DNA from: Acidobacteriota bacterium | GTDB taxonomy: Bacteria; Acidobacteriota; Blastocatellia; RBC074 | NCBI GenBank assembly: GCA_018268995.1 | Contig: JAFDVL010000020.1 | Coordinates: forward strand, 1 to 63,516 | DNA: 63,516 nt | Direction: 5' to 3' | Part shown: positions 26,507-36,726 of the stretch, in pieces | How positions within the stretch are numbered: the first letter of the stretch is position 1 | Layout: each line of letters starts with the position of its first letter | Position numbers and translations under genes: made by a program | Notes under the pieces: model-generated | What the model saw: the letters and a program-made list of their open reading frames with translations, nothing else | Databases searched by the model: none | What the model was told of the DNA's origin: nothing

Positions 26507-27408
26507 GATGCTTTGGATAATTGAATCGTAAAAATGCTGCCCTTTCCTTCGCCTTCGCTTTCGGCTCGCACTTTACCGCCGTGCCGTTCGACGATGGATT
26601 GGACAATGAATAAGCCGAGTCCTGTGCCTTTAATCCGTGCCATCATTTGTCCGGGCACGCGATAGAAGCGTTTGAAGATTCGTTTTAGCTGGGCGGGTGG
26701 AATCCCAATTCCATGATCTTGTACTTTTATGGCCACTTGCCCTTTGCCTTCTTCCACCACCGCCACGGAAACCTGAATCTCCTGCACAGAGTATTTGATC
26801 GCGTTATCAATGAGATTGGACAATGCCGCGCGGAGCTCATCTCGATCACCCTGGACGATTGGACGATGTCCATTGTTTAATTCTTCGCGGTACACCAGTG
26901 CATCATCCTTCAATCGAAACCGTGTGCGCGCCAGTTCAATACATTCTTTAGCCAATAACCCAATGTCAATTGGTGCAAGGTTCAAATGACGACGGCGTTG
27001 ACCCATTTGCCCGGCGCGCAGCACTTGCTCGACAGTCGTCAACAAGCGATCTGTGTCGGCTAACATGATGCCGTAAAATTCCTGCCGTTTGTCGGGGTGA
27101 ACATCGCGGGTTTGCAAGGTTTCGAGGTAAAGGCGAATGGACGCAATCGGCGTTTTGAGTTCGTGCGTAACTGCATTGATAAAGCTGTCGTGTTGTTCAT
27201 TGCGGCGAATTTCGCGCACCAGAAAAATCGTATTCAAGACCATTCCGGCAATGATCGCGATGAAAAAGACCGCCCCAAAAACCAGCAAGGCAACCTCGCG
27301 CCAGTTAAGCAGAATCCACCCGACATTCAGCGCCACTGCCAGGGCAATCAGTAGGGCGCTGAGCGAGATAAAAAAGATGATGGATTTTCGACGAGTACTC
27401 GCAAGCAT
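26503..27408 (-). CDS. Membrane sensor histidine kinase
   Basis: 301 residues. Two membrane helices (about 10-30 and 38-62) are separated by only a few residues, so there is almost no periplasmic sensor domain. The DHp helix has the H-box HELKTPIASIRLYLETLQ. The catalytic domain has NLIDNAIKYS (N-box), DHGIGIP (G1), FKRFYRV (F-box) and GTGLGLFIV (G2), so it is complete. It probably senses a membrane-borne or intramembrane signal. It is the first gene of the pair with the OmpR-type regulator. Confidence 0.94.
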   Translation of the reverse strand: MLASTRRKSIIFFISLSALLIALAVALNVGWILLNWREVALLVFGAVFFIAIIAGMVLNTIFLVREIRRNEQHDSFINAVTHELKTPIASIRLYLETLQTRDVHPDKRQEFYGIMLADTDRLLTTVEQVLRAGQMGQRRRHLNLAPIDIGLLAKECIELARTRFRLKDDALVYREELNNGHRPIVQGDRDELRAALSNLIDNAIKYSVQEIQVSVAVVEEGKGQVAIKVQDHGIGIPPAQLKRIFKRFYRVPGQMMARIKGTGLGLFIVQSIVERHGGKVRAESEGEGKGSIFTIQLSKAS

Positions 27409-27492
27409 AATGCAACGATGAATTATGAACGAGGAGCGCTGAAAAACAAGACCCGGAAATCAACGCTCCTCTGTCTGCAAACATCGTTGAGC

Positions 27493-28374
27493 TTAATTTG
27501 CACTTTGTAAGGCAGGTTCGATTTGTTCTTCGAGTTTGCGCGGGGCCGTGGCCAGATCAACTTTGCGAATATCTTTCGCCAGACCCAGGAATTGCAGGGT
27601 GCGAATCACTATCCAGTTCAAATCAAATTCATACCACGCCAGTCCGTGCCGTGCAGAAGAAGCATGCGCGTGATGATTGTTATGCCAGCCTTCGCCAAAG
27701 CTCAGCAACGCAACCCACCAGTTGTTGCGCGAATCATCGTTGCTGGCAAAGCGGCGGTAGCCCCAAACGTGTGTGGCTGAATTGACGAACCAGGTCACGT
27801 GCCAGCTTATGGTATTGCGCAGACAAAGTCCCCACAATAGCATTGGCCAACCGCCCGCCGCCAGCAGCATCAATCCAACGATTGCCTGTGGCACATAATG
27901 ATATTCTGAAAGCCAGACATAAAATGGTTGTTGTACCAGGTCGGGTGTGTAGCGATAGCGCCGCGCTTTGTCCTTGTACAATCGGCTTCCAAAAATAATC
28001 CAACCCATATGTGACCAAAAGAAACCTTCACGCGGAGAATGAGGGTCCCCTTCTCGATCAGCTTTAGCGTGGTGAATCCGGTGCAATCCGACCCAGAAAA
28101 TCGGGCCACCTTGAAGCGCCAGTGTGCCGCAAATCGCCAGAAAATATTCCAAAGGCTTCGGTACTTTGAGACCCCGATGCGTGAGCAGACGATGGTACCC
28201 AACGCCAATTCCCAGACTCCCGGAGACCCAATAAAGTACAACCGCTACCACGAAGGATTGCCATGAAAACATAAATAAGGCGGCAATGGCTCCGATATGA
28301 AACAGCCCCAGAAAAATCGTCGTTCCCCAATTAATTTGTTTCACTCGATACTTTTCCCTTATTTCTGACGTCAT
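27493..28374 (-). CDS. Membrane fatty-acyl (delta-9 type) desaturase
   Basis: 293 residues with AAGGAAG before the ATG. Three histidine boxes of the acyl-CoA/lipid desaturase family are present: HRLLTH (about 62), HRIHHAKAD (about 100) and WHNNHHAHA (about 234). Four hydrophobic stretches fit the usual membrane topology. It would introduce a cis double bond in acyl chains with a di-iron centre and adjust membrane fluidity. It is transcribed alone and divergent from the CNNM/CorC gene. Confidence 0.93.
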   Translation of the reverse strand: MTSEIREKYRVKQINWGTTIFLGLFHIGAIAALFMFSWQSFVVAVVLYWVSGSLGIGVGYHRLLTHRGLKVPKPLEYFLAICGTLALQGGPIFWVGLHRIHHAKADREGDPHSPREGFFWSHMGWIIFGSRLYKDKARRYRYTPDLVQQPFYVWLSEYHYVPQAIVGLMLLAAGGWPMLLWGLCLRNTISWHVTWFVNSATHVWGYRRFASNDDSRNNWWVALLSFGEGWHNNHHAHASSARHGLAWYEFDLNWIVIRTLQFLGLAKDIRKVDLATAPRKLEEQIEPALQSAN

Positions 28375-28599
28375 GCGCTTCCTTTTACACAGCCTGACCT
28401 GTCATGGTGATGGGTCATTGAAAATGAGGTTGGTTTGGTTCAAGCAGTTGAGGCTGAATGTGCGACCCTCAATGCCGATGATTATTTGCTTAAAATAGCT
28501 AGGTGAATTGTAACAGGGAACAGAAAGCGGAATTGTAAGAGTTTTGTAAGAGCCGGACTGTTGCTGAGAGGCCGAAGCTGGCGGACCGCCGCGATGAAC

Positions 28600-28630
28600 T
28601 TGTACGCTAAAGATGTATCTGTATTATAAT
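28600..28630 (+). promoter_or_regulatory. Possible sigma-70 promoter giving a near-leaderless transcript
   Basis: TTGTAC (28600-28605) and a perfect TATAAT (28625-28630), with a long 19-base spacer. The ATG at 28644 is only 13 bases after the -10 box and no Shine-Dalgarno is visible, so the transcript would have a leader of about 5-8 bases. Confidence 0.4.
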
Positions 28631-28643
28631 CCGCGCCTATTTT

Positions 28644-29981
28644 ATGAACGTCGTCTTCAAACTTTTGGTCGTTCTGTTGCTCGTCCTGGCCAACGCCTTT
28701 TTTGTCGCGGTGGAATTTGCGATGGTTAGTGTTCGCCGCTCTAAAATCGAAGTGTTGGCCACGACAGGGAAACGGAGCGCACAATCTTTGTTACGTGCGC
28801 TTGATCACCTGGATGAAATGATTTCGGCCACTCAATTTGGCATCACCATCGCGAGTTTAGCCTTGGGCTGGATTGGCGAAGAGACCATTGCCCATTTGGC
28901 CGAGCCACTTTTGCTGAAATACCTTCCTGACACTTGGGCGGCAGTCGCAGCACACGGTACAGCTTCTTTCATCGCATTGGCCGTTGTTACCTATTTGCAT
29001 TTGGTGATTGGTGAATACGTGCCCAAAGCATTGGCGATTGAATATTCAGATCGCTTTGGTCTGCTGGTGGCGCAGCCAATGGAATGGTTTTATAAGACCT
29101 TCAAGCCGTTTATTTGGATTATCAATGTTTCCGGGTTGACTGTGCTGCGAGTGCTGGGAGTGAAAACGCAGGTTGGACATCAATCGGCCTACACGGGTGA
29201 AGAGATTCGTCATCTGATCAACGTCAGCCACCAGTCCGGCAACATCGAAGCCGATGAGCGAACCTTGATTCACAATGTTTTCAACTTTGCGGATTTGGCG
29301 GCGCGTGAAATTATCATTCCTCGCACACAGGTGGCGGCCATTGATGAAAGCGCAACCTATGAAGAGGTCGTAAGGACGTTTCAGACTTCCGGCTATTCGC
29401 GGTTGCCGGTCTATCGCGATAACTTTGATAACGTGATTGGCATTTTGCATCACAAGGACGTGATGCAATCGGTGTTTGAGCCGCAATCGTTTGATTTGAA
29501 AGCCAAGGTTCATCCGCCGGTCTTTATTCACGATTCAGCGCGTCTGGTGGATGTGTTGCAAAAAATGCAGCGCGAACATCTGCATCTGGCCATTGTGGTG
29601 GATGAGCACGGCGGCGTCGAAGGTATTTTGACGTTGGAAGATTTGCTCGAAGAAATCGTTGGCGAAATTCAGGATGAACACGACGAATCAACCGCCGAGA
29701 AAGTTCGTGAACGAAGCGATGGAACCTTCATCCTGGATGGTGGGCTGACGATTCGGGAGGCGAATCGCAAATTCGATCTGCAATTGCCTGAATCTGATGA
29801 TTACGCCACCTTGGCAGGTTTCCTGATTGCACGCGAGGGGCGGTTGCTCGCTGAAGGTGATGCCGTAAATTACAATGGCGTTCGCTTTATTGTCGAACGC
29901 CTCAACCAACGCCGCATCGCCCGCGTGCGAATGCAACAACTTGAGTCGGCCCCCACGCTCGAAACTATCACCAGTGAATAA
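28644..29981 (+). CDS. CNNM/CorC (HlyC) family membrane protein with CBS pair
   Basis: 445 residues. The DUF21/CNNM membrane domain (about 1-185) contains [17 protein letters not shown] and [15 protein letters not shown], where the Pro-Lys kink is typical. Two CBS domains follow (about 205-330; [58 protein letters not shown]). The C-terminal CorC_HlyC domain is about 345-430. Relatives transport or regulate Mg2+ (CorC, MpfA, CNNM); the older name hemolysin is not informative. The next gene overlaps it by 8 bases. Confidence 0.93.
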   Translation: MNVVFKLLVVLLLVLANAFFVAVEFAMVSVRRSKIEVLATTGKRSAQSLLRALDHLDEMISATQFGITIASLALGWIGEETIAHLAEPLLLKYLPDTWAAVAAHGTASFIALAVVTYLHLVIGEYVPKALAIEYSDRFGLLVAQPMEWFYKTFKPFIWIINVSGLTVLRVLGVKTQVGHQSAYTGEEIRHLINVSHQSGNIEADERTLIHNVFNFADLAAREIIIPRTQVAAIDESATYEEVVRTFQTSGYSRLPVYRDNFDNVIGILHHKDVMQSVFEPQSFDLKAKVHPPVFIHDSARLVDVLQKMQREHLHLAIVVDEHGGVEGILTLEDLLEEIVGEIQDEHDESTAEKVRERSDGTFILDGGLTIREANRKFDLQLPESDDYATLAGFLIAREGRLLAEGDAVNYNGVRFIVERLNQRRIARVRMQQLESAPTLETITSE

Positions 29982-31770
29982 TCCTTCCTCTGATCCAAAA
30001 GTCGAATACACAACTCGTCTGGAACAACGTCGAATCGTGGCAGCAACCCATATTGCCAACTATCGCAAAGTTGGAATCGCCCGATTGGTGCTCTTAATCG
30101 TTGGGGCGATGTTGGTTTTGTGGGCCTTATTTACAGCACAGGGAAAGATGCTGTGGTGGGTGGTTCCGATTGTGATTCTGTCGCTGATATTGCTGGCGAT
30201 TCACCAAAAGATTTATCGCAACCAACATCGTGCTGAACGTGCCGTAAAATTTTACGAACGGAATCTGGCGCGTTTGGCTGGAGCATGGGCTGGTGTGGGT
30301 GAAACGGGCGAACGCTTCCGCGCGACCACACACCCGTATGCCGAAGATATAGATTTATTCGGCAAAGGCTCTATCTTTGATTTGCTTTGCACAGCGCGCA
30401 CGCATGCTGGCGAAGATGCGCTGGCGCGGTGGTTGATGGCTCCGGCGGCACCAGAAGAAATTCGCGCCAGACAATCTTCCATTGCGGAAATTAAGCCGAA
30501 GTTGGACTGGCGTGAAACCCTGGCCTTGCTGGGAGAAGAGTTGCGATCCGGCATTCACCCTGAAGCGTTGATCGAATGGGGAAAGGGAAAGCCGCTTGAA
30601 AATCTTAGCCTCTTACGCGGTTTGACGGCTGGGCTCTGCCTTGCTTCCATCGTTGCAATCCTGATCTGGTTCTCTGGCTATGGCTTGATTCCTTTTTATT
30701 TTGTTCTTGCCCTCAATGCCATCGTTGGGTTGTGGATACGCCCGCGCATCAATTCCATCATCACGCAAGTTGAACCTGCCAGCCGTGATTTGAAGCTTTT
30801 GTCAGAGGTGCTGGCCTGCATCGAGGCCGAGCAGTTTCAATCTGGCAAAATGGTGTCGCTGCGTGCATCGCTCGAAACCAAAGGCCTGCCGCCTTCACAG
30901 CAAATCGCGCAATTGTATCGGTTGATCACCTGGCTGGATGCGCGCATGAATCAATTGTTTCGGCCTGTCTCCGCGCCATTTTTTTGGACTTCGCAGTTTG
31001 CTTTAGCGGTCGAAGCCTGGCGATTGCGGTCAGGTGTGCAAATTGAAAAATGGATTGCAGCAGTTGGGGAAATCGAAGCTTTGAGCGCTCTGGCAAATTA
31101 CGGCTATGAACACCCGAACGATTGTTTTGCTGAAATCGTCGAGGGCACGCCGCTCTATGCTGGTGAGGCGTTGGGCCATCCGCTATTGCCCGAAGATCAA
31201 GTCGTGCGCACCGATTTGCGAATGGATCAGAAGATGCAATTGCTGGTGGTCAGCGGCTCGAATATGTCGGGGAAATCCACCTTGCTGAGAACCGTTGGGG
31301 CGAATGCGGCATTGGCGTTGGCGGGCGCTCCAGTCCGGGCGAAACGGCTGCAATTGTCGCCTTTGCAACTTGGCGCTTCGATTCGCATTCAGGACAATCT
31401 GCGAGCAGGAGCGTCGTTGTTTTATGCTGAAATCACGCGCCTGCGACAATTGATGGAAATGACGAAGGACGCGCTGCCACTGCTGTTCATCATTGATGAA
31501 ATCCTGCACGGCACAAACTCGCACGACCGTCGCATCGGCGCAGAAGCTGTATTGCGCGGACTGGTCGAACGCGGTGCAATGGGGCTTGTTACCACACACG
31601 ATCTCGCCTTAACTAATATTGTCGAAGAATTGTCTCCGCGCGCCCGCAATGTCCATCTGGAAGACCATCTGGAAGATGGCAAGATGACCTTTGATTACAT
31701 TTTGCGCGACGGCATTGTGAAGAAAAGCAATGCGATTGAATTAATGCGTTCAGTCGGATTGGAAGTGTAA
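29974..31770 (+). CDS. Membrane-anchored MutS-like ATPase
   Basis: 598 residues if the GTG at 29974 (overlapping the previous stop by 8 bases) is the start; no ATG is usable and the Shine-Dalgarno is weak, so the start is uncertain. Hydrophobic segments lie at about 37-56, 59-78 and 215-256. The C-terminal third is a MutS ATPase domain: Walker [17 protein letters not shown] (about 426-440), [18 protein letters not shown], Walker [18 protein letters not shown] (about 503-520) and VTTHDLAL (about 540). There is no mismatch-recognition domain and no Smr nuclease, and the membrane helices make a role in mismatch repair unlikely. Proteins like this occur in several phyla without a known function. 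Confidence 0.82.
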   Translation: MNNPSSDPKVEYTTRLEQRRIVAATHIANYRKVGIARLVLLIVGAMLVLWALFTAQGKMLWWVVPIVILSLILLAIHQKIYRNQHRAERAVKFYERNLARLAGAWAGVGETGERFRATTHPYAEDIDLFGKGSIFDLLCTARTHAGEDALARWLMAPAAPEEIRARQSSIAEIKPKLDWRETLALLGEELRSGIHPEALIEWGKGKPLENLSLLRGLTAGLCLASIVAILIWFSGYGLIPFYFVLALNAIVGLWIRPRINSIITQVEPASRDLKLLSEVLACIEAEQFQSGKMVSLRASLETKGLPPSQQIAQLYRLITWLDARMNQLFRPVSAPFFWTSQFALAVEAWRLRSGVQIEKWIAAVGEIEALSALANYGYEHPNDCFAEIVEGTPLYAGEALGHPLLPEDQVVRTDLRMDQKMQLLVVSGSNMSGKSTLLRTVGANAALALAGAPVRAKRLQLSPLQLGASIRIQDNLRAGASLFYAEITRLRQLMEMTKDALPLLFIIDEILHGTNSHDRRIGAEAVLRGLVERGAMGLVTTHDLALTNIVEELSPRARNVHLEDHLEDGKMTFDYILRDGIVKKSNAIELMRSVGLEV

Positions 31771-31841
31771 GCCCGCCGTCCAATTGCGCGTCAGCACTGC
31801 GAACGATGGCGCTGTTGCTTCTCATCAGTTGTAGGCTTCTC

Positions 31842-31870
31842 TTGTATTTCTAAACTAAACCGTTTAGTAT
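31842..31870 (+). promoter_or_regulatory. Promoter of the efflux operon overlapping the TetR operator
   Basis: TTGTAT (31842-31847), 17-base spacer, TAGTAT (31865-31870). The -10 box lies inside the palindrome at 31854-31868, which would let a bound repressor block RNA polymerase. Confidence 0.55.
31854..31868. promoter_or_regulatory. Putative TetR-family operator (15-bp palindrome)
   Basis: ACTAAAC-C-GTTTAGT is a perfect palindrome around a central base. The length and style fit TetR-family operators, and a TetR gene is third in the operon that begins 61 bases downstream. Confidence 0.65.
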
Positions 31871-31928
31871 CCATCTTAATCTCAAAATCACTGACAATCT
31901 ACTAAATCCTGGAGGGACGAATACGCTT

Positions 31929-32714
31929 ATGATTCGCGTGCAAAACCTGACAAAGACCTATGGGGATTTTACCGCAGTCAAGGATGTTTCCTTTGCCGTG
32001 CAGAAGGGCGAAATCTTCGCTTTCCTGGGGCCGAATGGAGCCGGAAAAACGACAACCATTAAGATGCTGACAACCTTGCTCAAACCGACAAGTGGCAAGG
32101 TCGAGTTGGATGGCCTTGATCCGGTTGTGGAGCAAACCAAAGCGCGCCAGAGCTTTGGCATCGTGTTTCAAGACCCCAGTCTCGATGGTGAATTGACAGC
32201 ATACGAAAATATGGAACTCCACGGTGTGTTGTATCACGTGCCGCGCAAGCTTCGCGCCGAGCGCATTGAAAGCCTGCTCAAGTTATTTGAGCTGTGGGAT
32301 CGGCGGGACAAGTATGTGAAGGAGTTTTCTGGCGGGATGCGACGTCGTTTGGAAATCGCGCGTGGATTCCTGCATACGCCGAAAATTCTATTTCTGGACG
32401 AGCCAACGCTTGGCCTTGATCCGCAAAGCCGCAATCAATTGTGGACGCACGTGAAGCATCTGAACGAAACCGAACAGGTGACCGTTTTTTTGACAACGCA
32501 TTACATGGACGAAGCCGAACGGGTCGCACAGCGCATTGCCATCATAGATCATGGGCAAATTGTGGCGCAGGGCACACCCGTGGAACTTAAAGAGCAAACG
32601 AAAACCGAGTCGTTGGAAGATGCTTTTCTGGCGCTGACTGGCTCGACGATTCGTGATGAAAAAGCTGGTTCGATAGATCAAATGCGACAAGTCGCAAAAA
32701 TGTGGAGACGATAA
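31929..32714 (+). CDS. ABC-2 type exporter ATP-binding protein (DrrA/CcmA-like)
   Basis: 261 residues with every ABC ATPase motif: Walker A LGPNGAGKTTTIKML, Q-loop VFQDPSLD, signature FSGGMRRRLEIARG, Walker B ILFLDEPTLGLDP and the switch His in TTHYMDEAE. The close resemblance to DrrA-like ATPases and the adjacent ABC-2 permease indicate drug or lipid export. GGAGG lies about 14 bases before the ATG. It is the first gene of a five-gene operon under the putative TetR operator. Confidence 0.93.
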   Translation: MIRVQNLTKTYGDFTAVKDVSFAVQKGEIFAFLGPNGAGKTTTIKMLTTLLKPTSGKVELDGLDPVVEQTKARQSFGIVFQDPSLDGELTAYENMELHGVLYHVPRKLRAERIESLLKLFELWDRRDKYVKEFSGGMRRRLEIARGFLHTPKILFLDEPTLGLDPQSRNQLWTHVKHLNETEQVTVFLTTHYMDEAERVAQRIAIIDHGQIVAQGTPVELKEQTKTESLEDAFLALTGSTIRDEKAGSIDQMRQVAKMWRR

Positions 32715-32718
32715 AACT

Positions 32719-33465
32719 ATGAGCGCAATTTATATTCTTTGGCTGCGCGAACTCAAACGCTACACGCGTTCACGCGCCCAGGTCATTGCTTCTCTGGGGC
32801 AGCCGTTGTTGTATCTTCTGGTTTTGGGCTTTGGCCTTGGCCCGGTTTTCCAACAGTCCGGCAACGGTAGTTATATTCAATTCGTCGCGCCGGGCGTGAT
32901 CGGAATGAGCGTGCTTTTTACCTCGATTTTTTCCGGGATCGGTTTGTTGTGGGATCGCCAGTTCGGGTTTTTGAAAGAAACTTTAGTGGCTCCGGTGCCG
33001 CGTACAACCGTGATGATTGGGCGCACACTCGGCGGCGCAACAGTGGCAACGATTCAGGGGGCATTGATTTTTGTTGTTTGCCTGCTGGCTGGGTTTCGGC
33101 CTGTGCATTGGTCGTCAGTCCCCGTCGCATTTCTGTTCATGATTTTAACGGCGATTGTGTTTGGTGGCTTAGGCACAGCAATTGGCTCGTTGCTGCAAGA
33201 TATGCAGGGCTTTCAGCTGATCATGAATTTTTTGGTGATGCCCATTTTCTTTTTGTCGGGCGCGCTGTTTCCGCTCACGAATCTGCCGAAGATTTTGGGG
33301 GCTGTTACCAGCCTTGACCCCTTGTCTTATGGGGTGGATGGTTTGCGCGGTGCGTTGATTGGCATTTCGCATTACGGTTTTCTCACAAATGTCTCTGTTT
33401 TAAGTCTGGTCGCGATCCTCTTTGTAGCGATTGGTGGTTATTTCTTTTCCCGCATCCAAATTTGA
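32719..33465 (+). CDS. ABC-2 type transporter permease (DrrB-like)
   Basis: 248 residues with six membrane helices. ABC-2 features include the N-terminal WLRELKRYTRSRAQV, the central LKETLVAPVPRTTVMIGRTLGG and the late motif FPLTNLPKILGAVTSLDPLSYGVD shared by DrrB-type permeases. It starts 4 bases after the ATPase stop and is almost certainly its partner. Confidence 0.92.
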   Translation: MSAIYILWLRELKRYTRSRAQVIASLGQPLLYLLVLGFGLGPVFQQSGNGSYIQFVAPGVIGMSVLFTSIFSGIGLLWDRQFGFLKETLVAPVPRTTVMIGRTLGGATVATIQGALIFVVCLLAGFRPVHWSSVPVAFLFMILTAIVFGGLGTAIGSLLQDMQGFQLIMNFLVMPIFFLSGALFPLTNLPKILGAVTSLDPLSYGVDGLRGALIGISHYGFLTNVSVLSLVAILFVAIGGYFFSRIQI

Positions 33466-33467
33466 TT

Positions 33468-34103
33468 ATGGCGAGACCTCGCAGCGAGCAAGCGCACGAA
33501 CAGGTATTAGAAGCCGCGTTGCGGCTTTTTTCTGAGCGCGGCATTGATACGACAAGTATGGATGCCATTGCTGCGGCCTCAGGTGTTAGTAAGGCAACGA
33601 TCTACAAACACTGGGCAGATAAGGATGCGCTCTGTTTAGAAGCTATGGCCCACGCGCATGGATTGGATGAAGAACCGCTGCAATTTCTGGGCGATGATAT
33701 TCGTGCTGCAATGATCAAGGTCTTGAGCCATCGCCCCCGCGAGGAATATGAAGAGCGACGAAAACGTCTGACGCCTCATTTCATTGCCTATGCCGCGCGC
33801 AATCCCGCCTTTGGGGCCGCCTGGCGTTCGCGCGTGATGGAACCTCCACAACGAGACCTCACACGGCTGCTTAAGCAGGGAGTCAAAGATGGAATGTTTC
33901 CAGCTGATCTCAACTTTGACCTGTCTCTGGCTTTATTGATTGGCCCGATGATGTATGGATATTTTCTTAATCTGGCAACGAACAAAGTCCCCGCAGACCT
34001 GCCCGAACGTGTTGTTGACTCCTTCTGGAAGGCACATGCGATCTCGAAACCAAAACCTCAGACAACAATTGTCAGAAAAAAATCAATAGGCCAAAAAGTC
34101 TGA
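33468..34103 (+). CDS. TetR/AcrR family transcriptional regulator
   Basis: 211 residues from the ATG at 33468, 2 bases after the permease stop; an in-frame TTG lies 6 bases earlier. The TetR N-terminal HTH is clear: [45 protein letters not shown] in three helices. The C-terminal domain (about 75-195) would bind an inducer, probably a substrate of the neighbouring pumps. Lying inside the efflux operon, it probably represses its own promoter through the palindrome at 31854-31868. The C-terminus ends in a basic tail. Confidence 0.92.
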   Translation: MARPRSEQAHEQVLEAALRLFSERGIDTTSMDAIAAASGVSKATIYKHWADKDALCLEAMAHAHGLDEEPLQFLGDDIRAAMIKVLSHRPREEYEERRKRLTPHFIAYAARNPAFGAAWRSRVMEPPQRDLTRLLKQGVKDGMFPADLNFDLSLALLIGPMMYGYFLNLATNKVPADLPERVVDSFWKAHAISKPKPQTTIVRKKSIGQKV

Positions 34104-34119
34104 CTGCTGCCCGATTTTT

Positions 34120-35340
34120 ATGGAGCGCAAGGAAATCATTGCGAATGCTATCAAGGCGCTGTTGGCGCAGAAGCAGCGGTCTCTGCTCGCAATTCTGGGA
34201 ATTGTTGTGGGCATCAGCGCATTAGTGGCAATGGTGGCATTGATCGAAGGCGCGAATGCTTACATTACCGAACGTCTGGTCTCGCTTCAGCCCGACGTCT
34301 TTCAAGTCTCACAGCTACCATCCTCATTTCTGAACGTCAACGATTTCATCAAGGCTTCAAAGTGGAAGCGGCTTGAATACGAAGATTATCTGGCAGTGCG
34401 ACAGGGGAGCCGTGAATGTGCAGCCGTCGGTGCAGAATCAGATGTGACCGGACGCCTGAAATGGCGCAATACGGCAACGGGAAATGTGTTGATTCGTGGC
34501 TTGAGCGCGAGCCTGTTCGACATCGAACGGATAGATGTGGCAACCGGGCGATACTTCACCGATGCCGAAGAAAGTCAGCATCTGGCGGTCTGTTTGCTGG
34601 GGGCAGATTTGGTTTCAGACCTGTTTGGGCAAGGCGATCCGCTGGGTGCAGAAATCAGCGTGATGGGCAAACCGTTTCAGGTCATTGGGACGATTGCACC
34701 GCGTGGGTCGTTGTTTGGACGTTCGCAGGATCGTTTTATCATCATGCCCATCACTTCGATGTTGCATCGGTTTGGTGCACATCAATCGGTCACGATCTAT
34801 TGCCAGCAACCGCCGGGAGCGCAACTCGCTTCGGTGGTGGACGAAGTGCGCGGCATTTTGCGGCAACGGCGACACGTCCTCTTCGATCAGGAAGACACGT
34901 TTTTTGTGACGACGTCGGATTCCGCCGCTGGCATTTACGATGCGGTGATTGGCGGGTTTTATCTGGTGACAATCATCATCTCCGGCATTGCGCTGACGGT
35001 GGGTGGACTGGGCGTGACGAATATTATGCTGGTAAATGTGCGCGAGCGAACGCGGGAAATCGGATTGCGCAAGGCGATTGGCGCACGCAAGCGGGATGTG
35101 CTGGCACAGTTTCTGCTGGAAACGATTATGCTTTGTTTGTTGGGCGGGGCGCTCGGCACTTCCTTCGGCATCCTGATTGCTAAACTCATTGCCTGGGTGA
35201 CGCCACTGCCTGCAAGTTCGCGGCCTTTGGTGGCGCTGGTCGGGTTTGCTGTTTCTTCGCTGGTTGGGCTAATTGCTGGCATGTATCCGGCGCGTCGAGC
35301 GGCGGAACTTTCCCCAATTGAGGCTTTGCGTTATGAGTGA
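34120..35340 (+). CDS. MacB/FtsX-type ABC permease, first of two
   Basis: 406 residues. Membrane helix 1 (about 22-44, [21 protein letters not shown]) is followed by a periplasmic MacB_PCD domain (about 50-275). Three C-terminal helices carry the FtsX signature [21 protein letters not shown] and [11 protein letters not shown], ending in [17 protein letters not shown]. It lacks an ATPase domain, so it needs a separate one. It starts 16 bases after the TetR stop. Confidence 0.92.
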   Translation: MERKEIIANAIKALLAQKQRSLLAILGIVVGISALVAMVALIEGANAYITERLVSLQPDVFQVSQLPSSFLNVNDFIKASKWKRLEYEDYLAVRQGSRECAAVGAESDVTGRLKWRNTATGNVLIRGLSASLFDIERIDVATGRYFTDAEESQHLAVCLLGADLVSDLFGQGDPLGAEISVMGKPFQVIGTIAPRGSLFGRSQDRFIIMPITSMLHRFGAHQSVTIYCQQPPGAQLASVVDEVRGILRQRRHVLFDQEDTFFVTTSDSAAGIYDAVIGGFYLVTIIISGIALTVGGLGVTNIMLVNVRERTREIGLRKAIGARKRDVLAQFLLETIMLCLLGGALGTSFGILIAKLIAWVTPLPASSRPLVALVGFAVSSLVGLIAGMYPARRAAELSPIEALRYE

Positions 35341-36628
35341 GCCAAAAGTGAAGCCTCTTGTCCGCGCAAATCGCGTCGCCGAAATTGGCGAGGCCTTTTC
35401 GCTGGCGATCAGTGCCATCAATCAATATCGCTTTCAATCGGCGCTGACATTGACGGGCCTGTTGATGGGCGTTGCCACCGTCATCGTGGTCGTCGCGTTA
35501 ATTCAGGGATTGGATAACACGGTCAAGGCGCAGCTTTCGCGCCTGAACCCCAGCAGCTTCATCGTGGCGCGAATGGGCTTTTCTGATTTCGGCAGTGCCG
35601 ATTTTCAGGAGTTGATGAAGAAGCGCCCCCTTTTGACGTTGAATGATGCACAGGACATCCGTACCGAATGCCCCAGCGTGAAGACGCTCAGCCCGTTTTA
35701 CGCCAAAATGGTGTTTGATCCGATTCACGTACGCTACAAAGGCGAGGAAGCGCAAAGCCCAATCTTGCGTGGGGTAGATCAATATTTCTTCGATGCAACC
35801 GGAATCCTGGTAGACCGTGGGCGACTGATCAATGTCGGCGATTCGTCTCAGCGGCGTAATGTTTGCATCATTGGGCGGACGATTGCCGATGGTTTGTTCG
35901 GCGTCGAAGACCCGCTTGGCAAGATGATTTACATTGATGGCGAAACGTATGAGGTCATTGGTTTGATTGAGCTGCGCGAAACCTTATTCGGTGGGCCAAG
36001 CGAAAATCAACTGGTGCTGATCCCCTTTGGCACGTTCGATAAATACTACCCGGAACGCGAAAAAGAATTTTTGCAATTTATGTGTCTGGTCAGTTCGCCT
36101 GAAGAGGTCGAACGCGGAATGGCCGAAGTCCGCGATTTATTGCGCCGCAATCGCCACCTGAGCGAAGGTGTACCTGATAATTTCGCGGTTTTCGCCTCAA
36201 ACCAGATGATTGACATTTGGAATCAGGCGTCGAGCGGAATTTCCATTCTGATGGTCGGTGTCGCTTCACTCGGATTGCTGATTGGCGGCATTGGTGTGAT
36301 GAACATCATGCTCGTTTCCGTCACGGAACGAACGGCTGAAATTGGTTTGCGCAAGGCTGTGGGGGCGCGGCGGCGCGATGTGTTGTGGCAATTTTTGCTG
36401 GAAGCGATGATGTTGACTGTGCTGGGAGGGTTTGCTGGTGTTTTGGTTGGCATCGCCATTGCGATCATCATCCCGCTCGCGATTCCATCTCTCAGGTCCA
36501 GCATCTCGGTCGGGGCCATCACCGCCGGATTGATTGTTTCGATGAGCGTCGGGCTTTTCTTTGGGCTATGGCCTGCCTATCGTGCCGCGCGCCTCAACCC
36601 GATTGAAGCACTGCGATATGAACGATAA
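35333..36628 (+). CDS. MacB/FtsX-type ABC permease, second of two
   Basis: 431 residues from the ATG at 35333, which overlaps the stop of the first permease by 8 bases; the frame extends 20 codons further upstream, but this would add residues out of line with the family. Helix 1 is about 40-62 ([18 protein letters not shown]). The periplasmic domain is about 65-300 and the FtsX helices follow ([46 protein letters not shown]). It is paralogous to its neighbour and probably forms a heterodimer with it. No MacA-type adaptor, TolC or MacB-type ATPase gene follows. Confidence 0.92.
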   Translation: MSEPKVKPLVRANRVAEIGEAFSLAISAINQYRFQSALTLTGLLMGVATVIVVVALIQGLDNTVKAQLSRLNPSSFIVARMGFSDFGSADFQELMKKRPLLTLNDAQDIRTECPSVKTLSPFYAKMVFDPIHVRYKGEEAQSPILRGVDQYFFDATGILVDRGRLINVGDSSQRRNVCIIGRTIADGLFGVEDPLGKMIYIDGETYEVIGLIELRETLFGGPSENQLVLIPFGTFDKYYPEREKEFLQFMCLVSSPEEVERGMAEVRDLLRRNRHLSEGVPDNFAVFASNQMIDIWNQASSGISILMVGVASLGLLIGGIGVMNIMLVSVTERTAEIGLRKAVGARRRDVLWQFLLEAMMLTVLGGFAGVLVGIAIAIIIPLAIPSLRSSISVGAITAGLIVSMSVGLFFGLWPAYRAARLNPIEALRYER

Positions 36629-36726
36629 AGAACTTCTGTTTGGCGCATAGCATTTGGCGTGCGTGTGACTCGTCACCGCTTTGTTTGCCGCGTGCCAACG
36701 GCACTGCATGTTGCTACACGAAAGTC

